The notes under the pieces were generated by a model. The model worked only from the letters and a program-made list of their open reading frames with translations, was not told the DNA's origin and did not search any database. Shown in pieces: positions 43,101-51,809 of a DNA stretch of 64,000 bases. Within the stretch, counting starts at the first letter, position 1. Each line of letters starts with the position of its first letter. The DNA comes from Mesorhizobium_B sp035998495. Lineage in GTDB: Bacteria > Pseudomonadota > Alphaproteobacteria > Rhizobiales > Rhizobiaceae. The stretch is taken from contig DASYHP010000021.1 of assembly GCA_035998495.1 (NCBI GenBank), positions 1-64,000 of the forward strand, given 5' to 3'. A program made the translations under genes and the position numbers.

Positions 43101-44092
43101 TACGTAATGTTTACGCCGACAATGCCCTGTATTTCGGCTCTTGAAAGAGTAAGGTAGGGATCAGGACAGTGCGAGCTGACCGGCTTGCCACGAATTCGGC
43201 GCGTGAGAGCTCTTGCTTGTAGGTTTTGGGCGAGCACCTTATTTGCCGCGACCACGGCCGGCACCACAAAGTTGCGGTCCACCTTCTTGATGCTGGCCGG
43301 CATCGGCAGGCGCTCCAGTCGCTTGGCCGCGCGCCAGAGGCTGCAACATTCTGCAGGGATCGCACTTAAGCTGCAGTCATAGTGAACGGCGTCAGGATGG
43401 GCTGGGCGACGCAGTTCCTGCGCCACCGGCACGAGACGTGAAGCGGTACATTCCACGCCAGCGGCGGGACCAGGCAATGCGATGCTCACAAGGCCCCCCT
43501 CAGAACCGCATGGGAACTTTCGCTCAGGCTTGGCAAAGTTCCCGGCCCCGTGCAAGGCGAAACAGAAAGCAACCCAAGATTTCTCCCGCCGGCGATCGCC
43601 TTCTGCGTAAGCGGGAGATTTGCCGGCTGATGAGCAACCAACAGCGGCGACACGCACCGAGCCCGCGCTCGCCGCCTCACACAGCGCGCCGGACAGCGGA
43701 ACGCGCCCCAGCGCGCGTCGCCCGCATCAAGCCTGCCGCCGCGTAGGAGGGCATCAATGTTGCGAAATCCGAACGCAGCACAACATGCTGCGTTCTGCCG
43801 TGTGCCTTGATCCTCGCGACCTCGGGCCGAGGCGTCCCAAGCGCGGGTTCAGATCTGGCATCTTGCAAAAGCCACATCAGCGCGGACAGGCAGTTTGTTC
43901 ACTCTCTGTGCTGGAACGGAGTGATGACAGCCACCCGCTCGGAGCAAGGTGGGGCTGTCCACATCCCTGGTCCCGCTGAGCCGTTCGTCGAAGCCATCCG
44001 AAGCGGAAACGTTCTCAGCGGCGCAACCTATGGGCCTTATCCGATGTTTATGACTTCTTCGCCGCCGTCATCGCTGGAGAGGCAGGACTCAG
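43101..44092. other. Decayed region without an intact gene
   Basis: About 1 kb of mosaic sequence between the TPR gene and the IS. Frames are broken and none matches a family. Bases 43697-43738 match 40073-40114 of the giant gene at 40 of 42 positions; this is a relic of its RLDAGDARWGxFR segment and implies a lost second copy. Confidence 0.55.
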
Positions 44093-44993
44093 AGCGTGTT
44101 TGAGAAGGGGGTTCCCTGGTTGGCTTTGGCGTGATTCATGGGGCGTCGGTTTTGAAGAGGACCGGCGCTCATGGCCAGGAGGAAGCGGGGTCGGCGGGCT
44201 TACCCGACCGATCTGACGGACACGCAATGGGCGCTGATTGCGTGTCTTATTCCCGAGGCGGAGCCGGGCGGGCGCCCGCGCAAGGCCACAAGCCGCGAGT
44301 TGGTCAACGCCATCCTCTATTTCCTGCGGGCCGGGGCAGCGTGGCGGCTGCTTCCGCATGAGTTCCCGCCCTGGCAGACGGTCTACTACTATCTTCGGCG
44401 ATGGCAGCGTGAAGGCGTCTGGGACCGCGTCCACCACACGCTCGTGATGGCCGACCGGGAGCGGGTTGGGCGAGAAGCGAGCCCCTCGGCAGCCATCCTG
44501 GACAGCCAGTCTGTTCGCACAGCCGATCAAAAGGGGGATCAAAGGGCTACGACGCGGGCAAGAAGATCAAAGGACGCAAGCGCCACATCCTGACCGACAC
44601 CGACGGACGGCTACTCGCGATCGAGGTGCATGGGGCCGACATCCAGGACCGGGACGGAGCCAAAGGCGTCCTGAAGCGCTCCCGGGCTCGGTTCCCCTTT
44701 GTTGAACTTGCTTACGTGGACGGCGGCTATGCAGGTCGGCTGGTCCGCTGGGCCAAAGAGCGGACCCACATCGTCCTGGAGGTGGTCAAGCGCGAGGCTG
44801 GTCAGGCGGGTTTTGCCGTGATCCGCCGCAGGTGGGTGGTGGAACGGACCTTCGCCTGGATCGTGAAGAACCGCCGCTTCGTGCGCGACTATGAACAACT
44901 CACAGCCGTGGCCGAGACCCTCATCACCATCGCCGCATCAGCCACCCTCATCCGGCGCTGGCCTTGACCTCAAAGCACCTTCTCAAACACGCT
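44093..44993 (+). mobile_element. IS5-family insertion sequence
   Basis: A 901-base element with 16-base terminal inverted repeats (AGCGTGTTTGAGAAGG at the left; its complement at 44978-44993). CTCAG flanks both ends (44088-44092, 44994-44998), consistent with a target duplication containing a TNA core. One transposase split by a frame change lies inside. Confidence 0.9.
44171..44967 (+). CDS. IS5-family DDE transposase, two frames joined by -1 frameshift
   Basis: The first frame (44171-44593) gives the N-terminal half, MARRKRGRRAYPTDLTDTQW with RPRKATSRELVNAILYFL and the first catalytic aspartate in AILDSQSV. The second frame, joined at AAAAGGGGG (44529-44537) by a -1 shift, reads GSKGYDAGKKIKGRKRHILT, then VDGGYAG (second aspartate) and RRRWVVERTFAWI (glutamate). 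A programmed -1 slip at such a site is normal for IS427-type members of the IS5 family, so the gene is probably active and not broken. Confidence 0.85.
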
Positions 44994-45072
44994 CTCAGGC
45001 TCGATCCACCTCAGCAGTGACAAGTCAGATGATCATTGAATCCGAGTTTTATCCAACTCAGCCCGACCCGAC

Positions 45073-45630
45073 TCACCTCTCCACACCCGGCGTAGCCAGC
45101 ACTCGATATACTTGCATCCGTGAGCAGCCCGCTGCTTTGGCGATCTCGGTCGCGCCGAGGCCCTGCTCGGCCATAGCTCTGATGGCAGCATGGTCAATGC
45201 GCGACTTGCCACCCCTGTAAACTCCTGCCGCCTTTGCCCGTTCGATACCTTCCCGCTGCCGCCCCCTGATGAACCGCCGCTCCATCTGAGCCACCATGCC
45301 AAGCACGGTGAGCACGATGCGCCCTGCTTCTCCGCGAGTGGTGACGTGCGGGTCGAGCACGGTGACAAACGCCTGCCGCTCGTCGCACTCGTGCACGATG
45401 TTGAGCACATCGCGCGTGTCACGGCCCAGCCGGTCAAGGCGGGTCACCATCAACTCGTCGCCGGGCCGGAGGAAGGCAATGATGGTGGCGAGCTCCTCAC
45501 GCCCCTCGCGGCTGCCGCCAGACACCTTTTCTGAGCGGACGATTTCGCAGCCTTCAGCTTTCAGCTTGGCCAGCTGCAGGTCGAGGTCCTGGTCGATGGT
45601 GCTGACGCGGGCGTAGCCGATGCGGGCCAT
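45073..45630 (-). CDS. Serine recombinase (resolvase/invertase family)
   Basis: A 185-residue recombinase. The catalytic domain has MARIGYARVSTIDQDLDLQL with the nucleophile serine at residue 10, VTRLDRLGRDTRDVL with conserved arginines, and GMVAQMERRFIRGRQREGIE. The C-terminal 45 residues are a Hin-like HTH (ATEIAKAAGCSRMQVYRVL). Size and layout fit a Tn3-type resolvase, but no Tn3 transposase is near. It may be the remnant of a transposon or act on the TGTCAC repeats just upstream. Confidence 0.9.
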   Translation of the reverse strand: MARIGYARVSTIDQDLDLQLAKLKAEGCEIVRSEKVSGGSREGREELATIIAFLRPGDELMVTRLDRLGRDTRDVLNIVHECDERQAFVTVLDPHVTTRGEAGRIVLTVLGMVAQMERRFIRGRQREGIERAKAAGVYRGGKSRIDHAAIRAMAEQGLGATEIAKAAGCSRMQVYRVLATPGVER

Positions 45631-45668
45631 AGGGGTGTCACCTCAGGGCTTCAGGCCCGAGGCTACCG

Positions 45669-45733
45669 TGTCACAAATAGCGGCGGTCAACCCAGATGTG
45701 ACATAGCCCAAATGTCACTTCAGGGTGTCACGG
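45669..45733. promoter_or_regulatory. TGTCAC repeat cluster, possible res site
   Basis: Upstream of the resolvase, four TGTCAC-type units occur within 65 bases: TGTCAC at the left end, the inverted TGTGACA near 45702, then TGTCAC near 45713 and 45726. Resolvases bind such inverted repeats at their own promoter. No longer matching arms were found. Confidence 0.4.
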
Positions 45734-45872
45734 CAGGGTATACGCTAGTGCTACGTCGCTGGCTTGCACATCCGATTGTGAGTGTCCGCGTCACTCAGGC
45801 CGCGAGAAAGGTCTTGATCGTGGCTTCAGTCTCGGGGCGAACCGGAACGAGGCACCGCGCGTGCGCCCAGGG

Positions 45873-47789
45873 TTAATTCGGCTTTGCGATCGAGTTCGTG
45901 ATGACCTGCCTGGGCGAGGGTTGCCCACTAACGCTACGGCCCATGACATTCTTATTGACGGCAAGGTTCTGTCGAAGGCGTGGAGTGGCCGTGTCGCTCT
46001 TTCCAATTTGTTCAGACTTCAGGAATGCATTGAGATCGGAGTTGAATGTGTTCAAGTAGGACGGTTCCAGGAAGATCGAGTCATCTGAGCCCTGAGTAAG
46101 ATACGAATCGATCACCTCGATAGCTTGATCGAGAAGTGCTGCTTTTGCATCAGGGGCGTTCATGACCTTGATCATGGATGAGGACAAAGAACTCTGGTCG
46201 GTGCTCAAGCTGGCGCGCGTCATTACGTCCTTGAGAAGCTCAAGAGCAACCATGTAGAAGAGGAACCGCGTTTGACGGCGAGACTGCTTGTCGGCGGATC
46301 GACCGAAACCGTAGTTCGCGGTGGCCTGCTGAAGCAGGTAAGCAGCGTATAGATCGCTTGCCCCAAACGGTCCCCCATCTGCGTCGGTAGCATTCACGAT
46401 CTTCTTGAAGATGGAACCATCGGGGAGAAACGGCGGATTCTTCCCAAAGGCCAAACCAGCCTCTCCAAGCCATCCTGCGCCAAAAACCTTGATCAGATCG
46501 GCTGCGTTTGCGTGCTTAGTGAATTGCTTCGCATGAATGTTTGTGTTCTGGAGAGCCTTCTGCGAGTCCCACCCACCACGTTGAATCTCTAGGTAGAGAT
46601 CGTAGCGCTCTGCCAACTCGATCTGCCAAGTTTTGAAGTCCCCCGTGAGGGCAAGGAAGTCCTTTTCCCTAACTGCATTCTGGCTGTTGGTGTAGCGGGT
46701 GATGGCGCGCAGCAGCGCCTCGCCCCCCGTGTCACCAACCTTCACGATCTTTGCAACCACAACACCAGCGTCAGCTCTGTCCTTCCAATGATCCCGTTCA
46801 GGGTTGTTCCCCGTGCCACCCGAAGAAAGCTTCTGATGACAGACTTCCCACACAGTCCGAGTCGTCTGACACCCATTCACGATGTAAGGTTCGACAAGCT
46901 TCACCTTGTCCTCACCGAGTGCGAAATCGTGGACCACGACCGTGATACCGTTGTTGTAGAGGCCGAACCGCTCTGGCGCATCACGGAGAGTGCCCTGCAT
47001 GGCTCGATTGACCTTTCCCCTCGCTCCAAGAAAACGCCGCACGTTCTTTTCATAGATGCGATCGAGATCACCAGTCTCGTTCCTGTAGGCTTTTAGGAAG
47101 ACATAGAGATTCGTTAGGTTGATCGAGCCGACGAGTAGGTCCGGGCCTGAATGCACCATCTTGGCGTCGAGTTCGACAGTAAGCCGTTGATCAGCCTTGG
47201 CTACCGCTTGTTCCTGAAGGCGCTGGAAGATGGTCTCGATGGAGATCGCCTCAACGTCGAACAGGGTGCCGATTCGAGCGCGACCCATCGCCCGCAGGTC
47301 CTCCAACACCCGCTTCTCGCTTTCCGAAAGGCCGCGCTCCGTCGCGAACACCAGAACGATGCGGTCGGACTGGCTCGCTCCATTGCGGAAGTTCGTGAGC
47401 CGCTCCAGGAGTCCTTCCGCGAGCGAGTTTAGCTTCGGCCTCTTGCCATCGAGGGTATCGATGACTTTCTGGCCCTCAAGGAGCAGGGTTTCGGTCCCCG
47501 AAAAGGCTGATCCGTATTTGCTCTGAACCAAATACCAGGAATGCCCAGACTCCTCAGGCTCATCGTTGGAATCGTCAGGTCCTGTATCCAGGATCGCCAC
47601 ATCGATGCCGCCGTCGCGCGCGCCGTCACAGTAGACGAAGTCGGCGGTGGCCTCAGAGGCATCGATCCACTGCGTGACGAGTTTGAGGGCAAAGCGTCGG
47701 CCAAGCACTGTAGACGTGGGTGTCCCCTCAGTGATGCTTTCTAGCCAGGAATGTCTGAAGCTCTCGAACTCCACTGACGGCGCGTCCAT
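45873..47789 (-). CDS. AIPR family protein (abortive-infection phage-resistance type)
   Basis: A 638-residue protein. The segment RFGLYNNGITVVVHDF (near residue 278) followed by PYIVNGCQTTRTVWEV (near residue 301) is the signature of the AIPR family (PF10592), first noted in phage-resistance loci. The N-terminal part contains a nuclease-like stretch: DGGIDVAIL (about 60-68) and WYLVQSKYGS (about 84-93) look like the D...QxK core of a PD-(D/E)xK fold, a likely DNase or RNase. The C-terminus is helical. ATG at 47789 has GAGGGG upstream. It is divergent from a reverse transcriptase. Confidence 0.85.
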   Translation of the reverse strand: MDAPSVEFESFRHSWLESITEGTPTSTVLGRRFALKLVTQWIDASEATADFVYCDGARDGGIDVAILDTGPDDSNDEPEESGHSWYLVQSKYGSAFSGTETLLLEGQKVIDTLDGKRPKLNSLAEGLLERLTNFRNGASQSDRIVLVFATERGLSESEKRVLEDLRAMGRARIGTLFDVEAISIETIFQRLQEQAVAKADQRLTVELDAKMVHSGPDLLVGSINLTNLYVFLKAYRNETGDLDRIYEKNVRRFLGARGKVNRAMQGTLRDAPERFGLYNNGITVVVHDFALGEDKVKLVEPYIVNGCQTTRTVWEVCHQKLSSGGTGNNPERDHWKDRADAGVVVAKIVKVGDTGGEALLRAITRYTNSQNAVREKDFLALTGDFKTWQIELAERYDLYLEIQRGGWDSQKALQNTNIHAKQFTKHANAADLIKVFGAGWLGEAGLAFGKNPPFLPDGSIFKKIVNATDADGGPFGASDLYAAYLLQQATANYGFGRSADKQSRRQTRFLFYMVALELLKDVMTRASLSTDQSSLSSSMIKVMNAPDAKAALLDQAIEVIDSYLTQGSDDSIFLEPSYLNTFNSDLNAFLKSEQIGKSDTATPRLRQNLAVNKNVMGRSVSGQPSPRQVITNSIAKPN

Positions 47790-47813
47790 TATCGGCCCCT
47801 CTTGCACTCGCAC

Positions 47814-48262
47814 GCAGTCTCGCGATCTTCGCGAGGAATCTACCGGAGGTAGAGATTCACGGGGAATCTCACCTCCGCAAGGAGCTTCTCAACGCGCCCT
47901 GCCTGATATTCCGCAGCCGCGGAGAACCAGAGGGGGTCGAAAGATTCTTGGGAAGAACCTTGAATTCTCCGTCCGGCTTCTTACCTCCGCGCTACGCTTT
48001 CTCCTTTGTCGGAAGCGCCATCCAATCGCGAAGGCCCTTGGCCTGAGGCGGTCGGAGCGACGGTTGAAACTGTCACGACCGAAGTAGGCCAGCAAGGTAT
48101 TTGTGATAAGGTCCATCGTGATCTCCACAAGATACCGGCAGACGAGGTCCGCCAGTGCGCACCGCGCCTCGCAGACAGCATACACCGCACCGTTGTGTAG
48201 TGCCGCTAGAGTCTTTTGGGCTCGCTTGTAACAGTGTGGGGCGGGAGGATAACCATAGGCAC
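47814..48262 (+). ncRNA. Structured spacer upstream of the reverse transcriptase; candidate ncRNA
   Basis: About 450 bases between two divergent genes, longer than a promoter region needs. No frame matches a protein. Hairpins seen: CTCGCGA/TCGCGAG (47819-47835); a 14-pair stem with one bulge at 47844-47877 (CGGAGGT...ACCTCCG outside GAGATTC...GAATCTC); AGGCC/GGCCT (48032-48044); GACGGTT/AACTGTC (48058-48074). Several defence reverse transcriptases (retrons, DRT2, DRT9) use an ncRNA encoded just upstream as template, so an RNA here is plausible. This is inference; strand and ends are unknown. Confidence 0.35.
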
Positions 48263-49723
48263 ATGGTTCTCCCGCCTCCCTCTCGCCCCGAATCGAGCAT
48301 CGCCGAGTGGAAGCCGAAGCTGAAGGGCTATCCTCATTTCGACGCCATGCTCACCCCGAGCGAGGGTATCGCACTCGCCACCGATCTGCAGAGGGTCCGG
48401 CGACATGCCTTCTTCCCCTTCATCCGGTATCGTCAGCGTTGGACTCGGTTTGCGGAGAAGGGACAGGCCGGGAAGGTCAAAGAGCGCCCAATCCGCTATG
48501 CAGCCCGAGCCGATGCCTTCATTTTCAGCTACTATCGCCACCTGCTTGCGGAGGCTTATGAGAGGCGACTTGAGAAACGGGGCCTTTCCGCCTGTGTGTT
48601 GGCCTATCGCCGCATCGCTGGAGAGGCCGGTGGCAAGTGCAACATTCATTTCGCCCAGGACGCCTTCTTGGAAATCAGACGCTTTGGCAATTGCTGCGTC
48701 ATCGCACTCGACATCAGTAGCTTCTTCGAGAGCCTCGATCACGAGCGCCTAAAGAGGGCGTGGGCCGACCTTCTCGGAGCAGACCGACTCCCCGCCGACC
48801 ATTTCAAGGTTTTCGAGGCAATCACGTCCTATGCTGTTGTTGACCGGGACGCTCTGTATGAACGCCTTGGCTATTTTGGAGTGGTAGCTACATCGCGGAA
48901 GGGCCTGCCCATCAGGGGTCTTCTCCGACCGAAGAATGCTATTCCCCGCAAGGTATGCAGTAATGCTGAGTTCCGCCGCGCGATTGCGGGAGGCGGCGGC
49001 TCGCCAACCCTCGTGCGCAAGAATAAGAAGCCTTACGGTATCCCGCAGGGCGCGCCGATCTCCGACCTACTCGCAAATCTCTACCTCCTGGAGTTCGACG
49101 AGGCCGTATGCGAGCGAGCGAAGAGTGTGGGCGGCACATACTATCGATACTCCGACGACATCCTTATCGTTGCCCCCATCCCTGTGGCCGAAGCGACGGA
49201 ACTTGAAGGGTGGGTGCAGACAAAAATTCGGGAGTTCGGACGCAAGCTCCGCATCAAGCCAGAAAAGTGCGCCCTCTTCGAGTTCCAAGGAACGGGGGCC
49301 GACCAGACTTGGACCCGCGCGAGCGGTGAGCAGGGGCGCAATGGCCTTGAGTATCTAGGCTTCCGGTATGATGGCCGCCGCGTTTACTTACGGGACAGCA
49401 CCCTTAGTGCCTTTCAACGCAAGGTGGTTGGGAGTGCGAAGCGAGCCGCCTCGGCGGCTGCGAAGCGGTATCCGACCAGGACGGCAGCGGACATTTGTTC
49501 GGCGTTCAACACAGATGGCTTCATGCAACGTTATGGTCGAGTCGAGGACTTCGAAGAGAAGGCTCACGATGTCCGGCACTGGACATTCTGGACCTACGTC
49601 ACGCGGGCGACCCACGTGCTGGGTAGATTAGGGCGTCCCATTCACCGGCAGATGAAGGGTCAAAGAGAATTCATCAGGGTAGCGGTCGAGCAGGCAATCT
49701 GCGCTGCAGTGAACAGGAGATGA
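48263..49723 (+). CDS. Reverse transcriptase, candidate defence type (DRT2/UG2-like)
   Basis: A 486-residue RNA-directed DNA polymerase. Motif A is VIALDISSFFESLD (near 146-159), motif B GIPQGAPISDLLANLYL (near 258-274), motif C YYRYSDDILIV (catalytic DD near residue 297), motif E LEYLGFRYDG. The N-terminus KERPIRYAARADAFIFSYY is an RT0/RT1-type region. There is no maturase, endonuclease or integrase domain, so it is not a group II intron protein. The order NIHFAQDAFLEIRRFGN / FKVFEAITSYAVVDRDALY recalls the DRT2 (UG2) class, from memory only. ATG at 48263 was chosen with GGAGG about 14 bases upstream; the frame is open further back. It is divergent from the AIPR gene. Confidence 0.85.
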   Translation: MVLPPPSRPESSIAEWKPKLKGYPHFDAMLTPSEGIALATDLQRVRRHAFFPFIRYRQRWTRFAEKGQAGKVKERPIRYAARADAFIFSYYRHLLAEAYERRLEKRGLSACVLAYRRIAGEAGGKCNIHFAQDAFLEIRRFGNCCVIALDISSFFESLDHERLKRAWADLLGADRLPADHFKVFEAITSYAVVDRDALYERLGYFGVVATSRKGLPIRGLLRPKNAIPRKVCSNAEFRRAIAGGGGSPTLVRKNKKPYGIPQGAPISDLLANLYLLEFDEAVCERAKSVGGTYYRYSDDILIVAPIPVAEATELEGWVQTKIREFGRKLRIKPEKCALFEFQGTGADQTWTRASGEQGRNGLEYLGFRYDGRRVYLRDSTLSAFQRKVVGSAKRAASAAAKRYPTRTAADICSAFNTDGFMQRYGRVEDFEEKAHDVRHWTFWTYVTRATHVLGRLGRPIHRQMKGQREFIRVAVEQAICAAVNRR

Positions 49724-49908
49724 TCACCGGCCTTCTGTGCGCAAGATTTGCAAGACGACAAACCTTGGCCCTTCTCGAGTCACCGGCTCTCGGGCGCTTT
49801 GAAGTCAGGTCATCATTAACTCGCGACCGGATGCTGTCTCCATGTGTCAGCCGCACCAGGAGGAAGGTCATTTGCAGGTCAGGCGGAACGGATCGGAGTC
49901 GGGCACAT

Positions 49909-49985
49909 GGTAGTGTCTCAGTTTGAGATCCGCCGCCCCTGACGGCGCTAGGGTTCCTGCCCGGCCTCCTATATGCTCAGCGGAA
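49909..49985 (+). repeat. 80-base imperfect repeat, copy B
   Basis: Matches copy A at 28051-28130 in GGTAGTGTCTCAGTTT, ATCCGCCGC, TGACGG and CCTATATGCT. It stands between the reverse transcriptase and a GIY-YIG remnant. A third, partial copy of the start motif follows at about 50027. Confidence 0.65.
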
Positions 49986-50101
49986 AGCAGGAGCGGCGAA
50001 AATCCGAACCCGGTTGGTGGGCGGCAGAGTCTCAGTTTGAATAGACTGTCGGCGAAGAGGATGGGTGCGCCATTTACATCTACTGCGCCGAGAACGCTTC
50101 C

Positions 50102-50470
50102 ATGCCGGGTCTTGTCAAAGTCGGAAGGACCGACCACGAACCATCGGGGAGGCTGTTGCAGCTCAGCACTCTAACTGCTGTTCCGACCCCGTTTACGTGC
50201 GCTTGGTATGCGCGATCGTCGAATTCGGCACGAGATGAAGCGGCGTTACATCGCGCACTGAAGCCGCACAGAGTGGCTGATAATCGGGAGTTTTTTCGCT
50301 GTTCGCCCGGTTACGCGCGTTCAGCAGCCGAGAGCCTCGGCTTGCTCGTTGCAGATGCCAAACATGAAAGCACCCACGATCATACTCTTGGCTACCCTAA
50401 CAGCGAATGGATTGCTGCGGGCGTTTTCCTTCTAATCGCTCTGTTGCTTATGGCTTTTATTTTTGGATGA
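50102..50470 (+). pseudogene. T5orf172/MUG113-type GIY-YIG protein, 5' end disturbed
   Basis: The frame carries MPGLVKVGRTDHEPSGRLLQL and EAALHRALKPHRVADNREFF, typical of T5orf172 GIY-YIG domains, and ends in one membrane helix (WIAAGVFLLIALLLMAFIFG). The expected start of the domain (AIYIYCAENAS) lies in frame upstream at 50069-50101 but has no ATG, GTG or TTG before a stop at 50042. The nearby ATG at 50061 is in another frame. Either the gene has lost its start by a frameshift or a shortened protein is made from 50102. Confidence 0.5.
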
Positions 50471-50474
50471 TGCC

Positions 50475-50610
50475 CGGCGTCTATACGGCCGCGCGGCCCC
50501 GGCTTGAGTGCGACGGCATCCATCGTGCGGCAGAGATCGTCCCCATCAATGAGAGCGTGTCGGCAACGCCCGCCGCCATCGCAGAAGACATGCGTAGCGC
50601 AGCGGTCCAT
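50475..50610 (-). pseudogene. Fragment related to the small gene at 28441
   Basis: Leftward reading gives AAGVADTLSLMG in one frame and DDLCRTMDAVALKPGPRGR in the next. Together they match AAGVTDKLWSMDDLCRMI and NAVAPKPGPRGP of the 28441-28758 protein. A frameshift and lost ends mark it as a relic, which shows that this small gene has been duplicated within the island. Confidence 0.5.
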
Positions 50611-50686
50611 AGATCACTTACGATGAACAACGCCGAACATCGACATCTTCCGAGCTTGCGGCTACCTTCGTCGCTGCACGGGGGAC

Positions 50687-51805
50687 ATGGTATTGAAGCG
50701 CATGTTCGTGGGTCGCGTTCTCGGTCTCATTGGGCTCGTGCTCGCGTCCGCTACAGGAGCGCACGCCAACCTCAGCTACCATGCCGACCAAGCCTCTGAC
50801 GGCACACGCTTCATCATCGTAGAAGGCACGTTCGAGTTCAGCGACGACCTTGGACGATTCAAAGCAGCAGTTCGCGACACTAATCCCACGGTGATCGGCT
50901 TCAACTCGCCGGGCGGCAACATCATCAGGGCCATCGAACTGGGGCGGCTGATCCGGCTATTCGGCCTGCACACTCATCAGGTGAAGACACTGGAATGCGC
51001 TTCGGCCTGCTCGCTTGCCTTCTTTGGCGGGATCACGCGCACCGCTGAGCCGGGCGCGATTGGGGTTCACAAGTCCTCCTTCAGCGGCGACATGCCCATG
51101 AACTCCGACGATGCCGTGTCCGCGGTCCAGGCCATGACAGCCGACATTATCGCCTACATGGTCGAGATGGGCGTCGATCCTGGCATCCTGCAACTGTCGT
51201 TGCGCTACGATGCCGACGACATCCGCTATCTTTCCAAGAGCGAGATGCAGCAATTCCGGGTGACGACGATGGCGCTTGGGTATCAGGCGGCCCCAGCGCC
51301 CTCGGTCGCACGGGCTGAGCCGGAAGCAGCGGCATCCCAGGCGCAGTCAGGGCGTGTGCGCCATCCCAAAGGTGCGGCTCCTCTGCTCGTTGCTCCTGAC
51401 GGCAAGGCGCATGGGCTACGCAGCTTGGCCAACGGCTCGGCTGTTGCGATCACCAGCGGTGCTGACGAATGGTATCGGGTGCAAGCTGGATCGCTAAGCG
51501 GCTACATGCACCATTCCTGGGTCATGGTGGATCAGTTCGAGGCGAGCTCCTTCGACCGCAAGCACATCCAGGTGAAGAGCTTCCGGAAGCTTCCTGAGGC
51601 ACGAGCATATGTGCAAGGCTCGGCGCTGCCGCTGAGCGTGCATCTCGCGACCAACGGCTGGTATGCCGTGACCCTGCGCGACACCTATCCGAGCGGTAAT
51701 GCCGGAGACATGCTCAGGTCGCTAAAGGCGCAGGGTGCCGTTCCTGATGACTCCTTGGTGACCTTTGGCAACAACTATGTGCGGAGGGTTTGCTGTGGGC
51801 AGTAA
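50687..51805 (+). CDS. Periplasmic ClpP-like serine protease fold protein with SH3-type tail
   Basis: A 372-residue protein with a signal peptide (GLIGLVLASATGAHANL). The next ~170 residues resemble the COG3904 ClpP-like fold: IGFNSPGGNIIRAIELGRLI, then ECASACSLAFFGG with a possible nucleophile serine, and GAIGVHKSS with a histidine. The C-terminal half has an SH3-like unit (LANGSAVAITSGADEWYRVQ) and a second beta-rich unit (WYAVTLRDTYPSGNAGDMLR, SPOR-like). It probably acts in the periplasm on proteins or wall. The next gene starts five bases after its stop and also encodes an exported protein. Confidence 0.75.
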   Translation: MVLKRMFVGRVLGLIGLVLASATGAHANLSYHADQASDGTRFIIVEGTFEFSDDLGRFKAAVRDTNPTVIGFNSPGGNIIRAIELGRLIRLFGLHTHQVKTLECASACSLAFFGGITRTAEPGAIGVHKSSFSGDMPMNSDDAVSAVQAMTADIIAYMVEMGVDPGILQLSLRYDADDIRYLSKSEMQQFRVTTMALGYQAAPAPSVARAEPEAAASQAQSGRVRHPKGAAPLLVAPDGKAHGLRSLANGSAVAITSGADEWYRVQAGSLSGYMHHSWVMVDQFEASSFDRKHIQVKSFRKLPEARAYVQGSALPLSVHLATNGWYAVTLRDTYPSGNAGDMLRSLKAQGAVPDDSLVTFGNNYVRRVCCGQ

Positions 51806-51809
51806 CTGG

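Noticed and set aside
43100..43657. A 185-codon leftward frame in the decayed region
   Set aside because: No family match, uneven composition and no ribosome site; treated as relic DNA.
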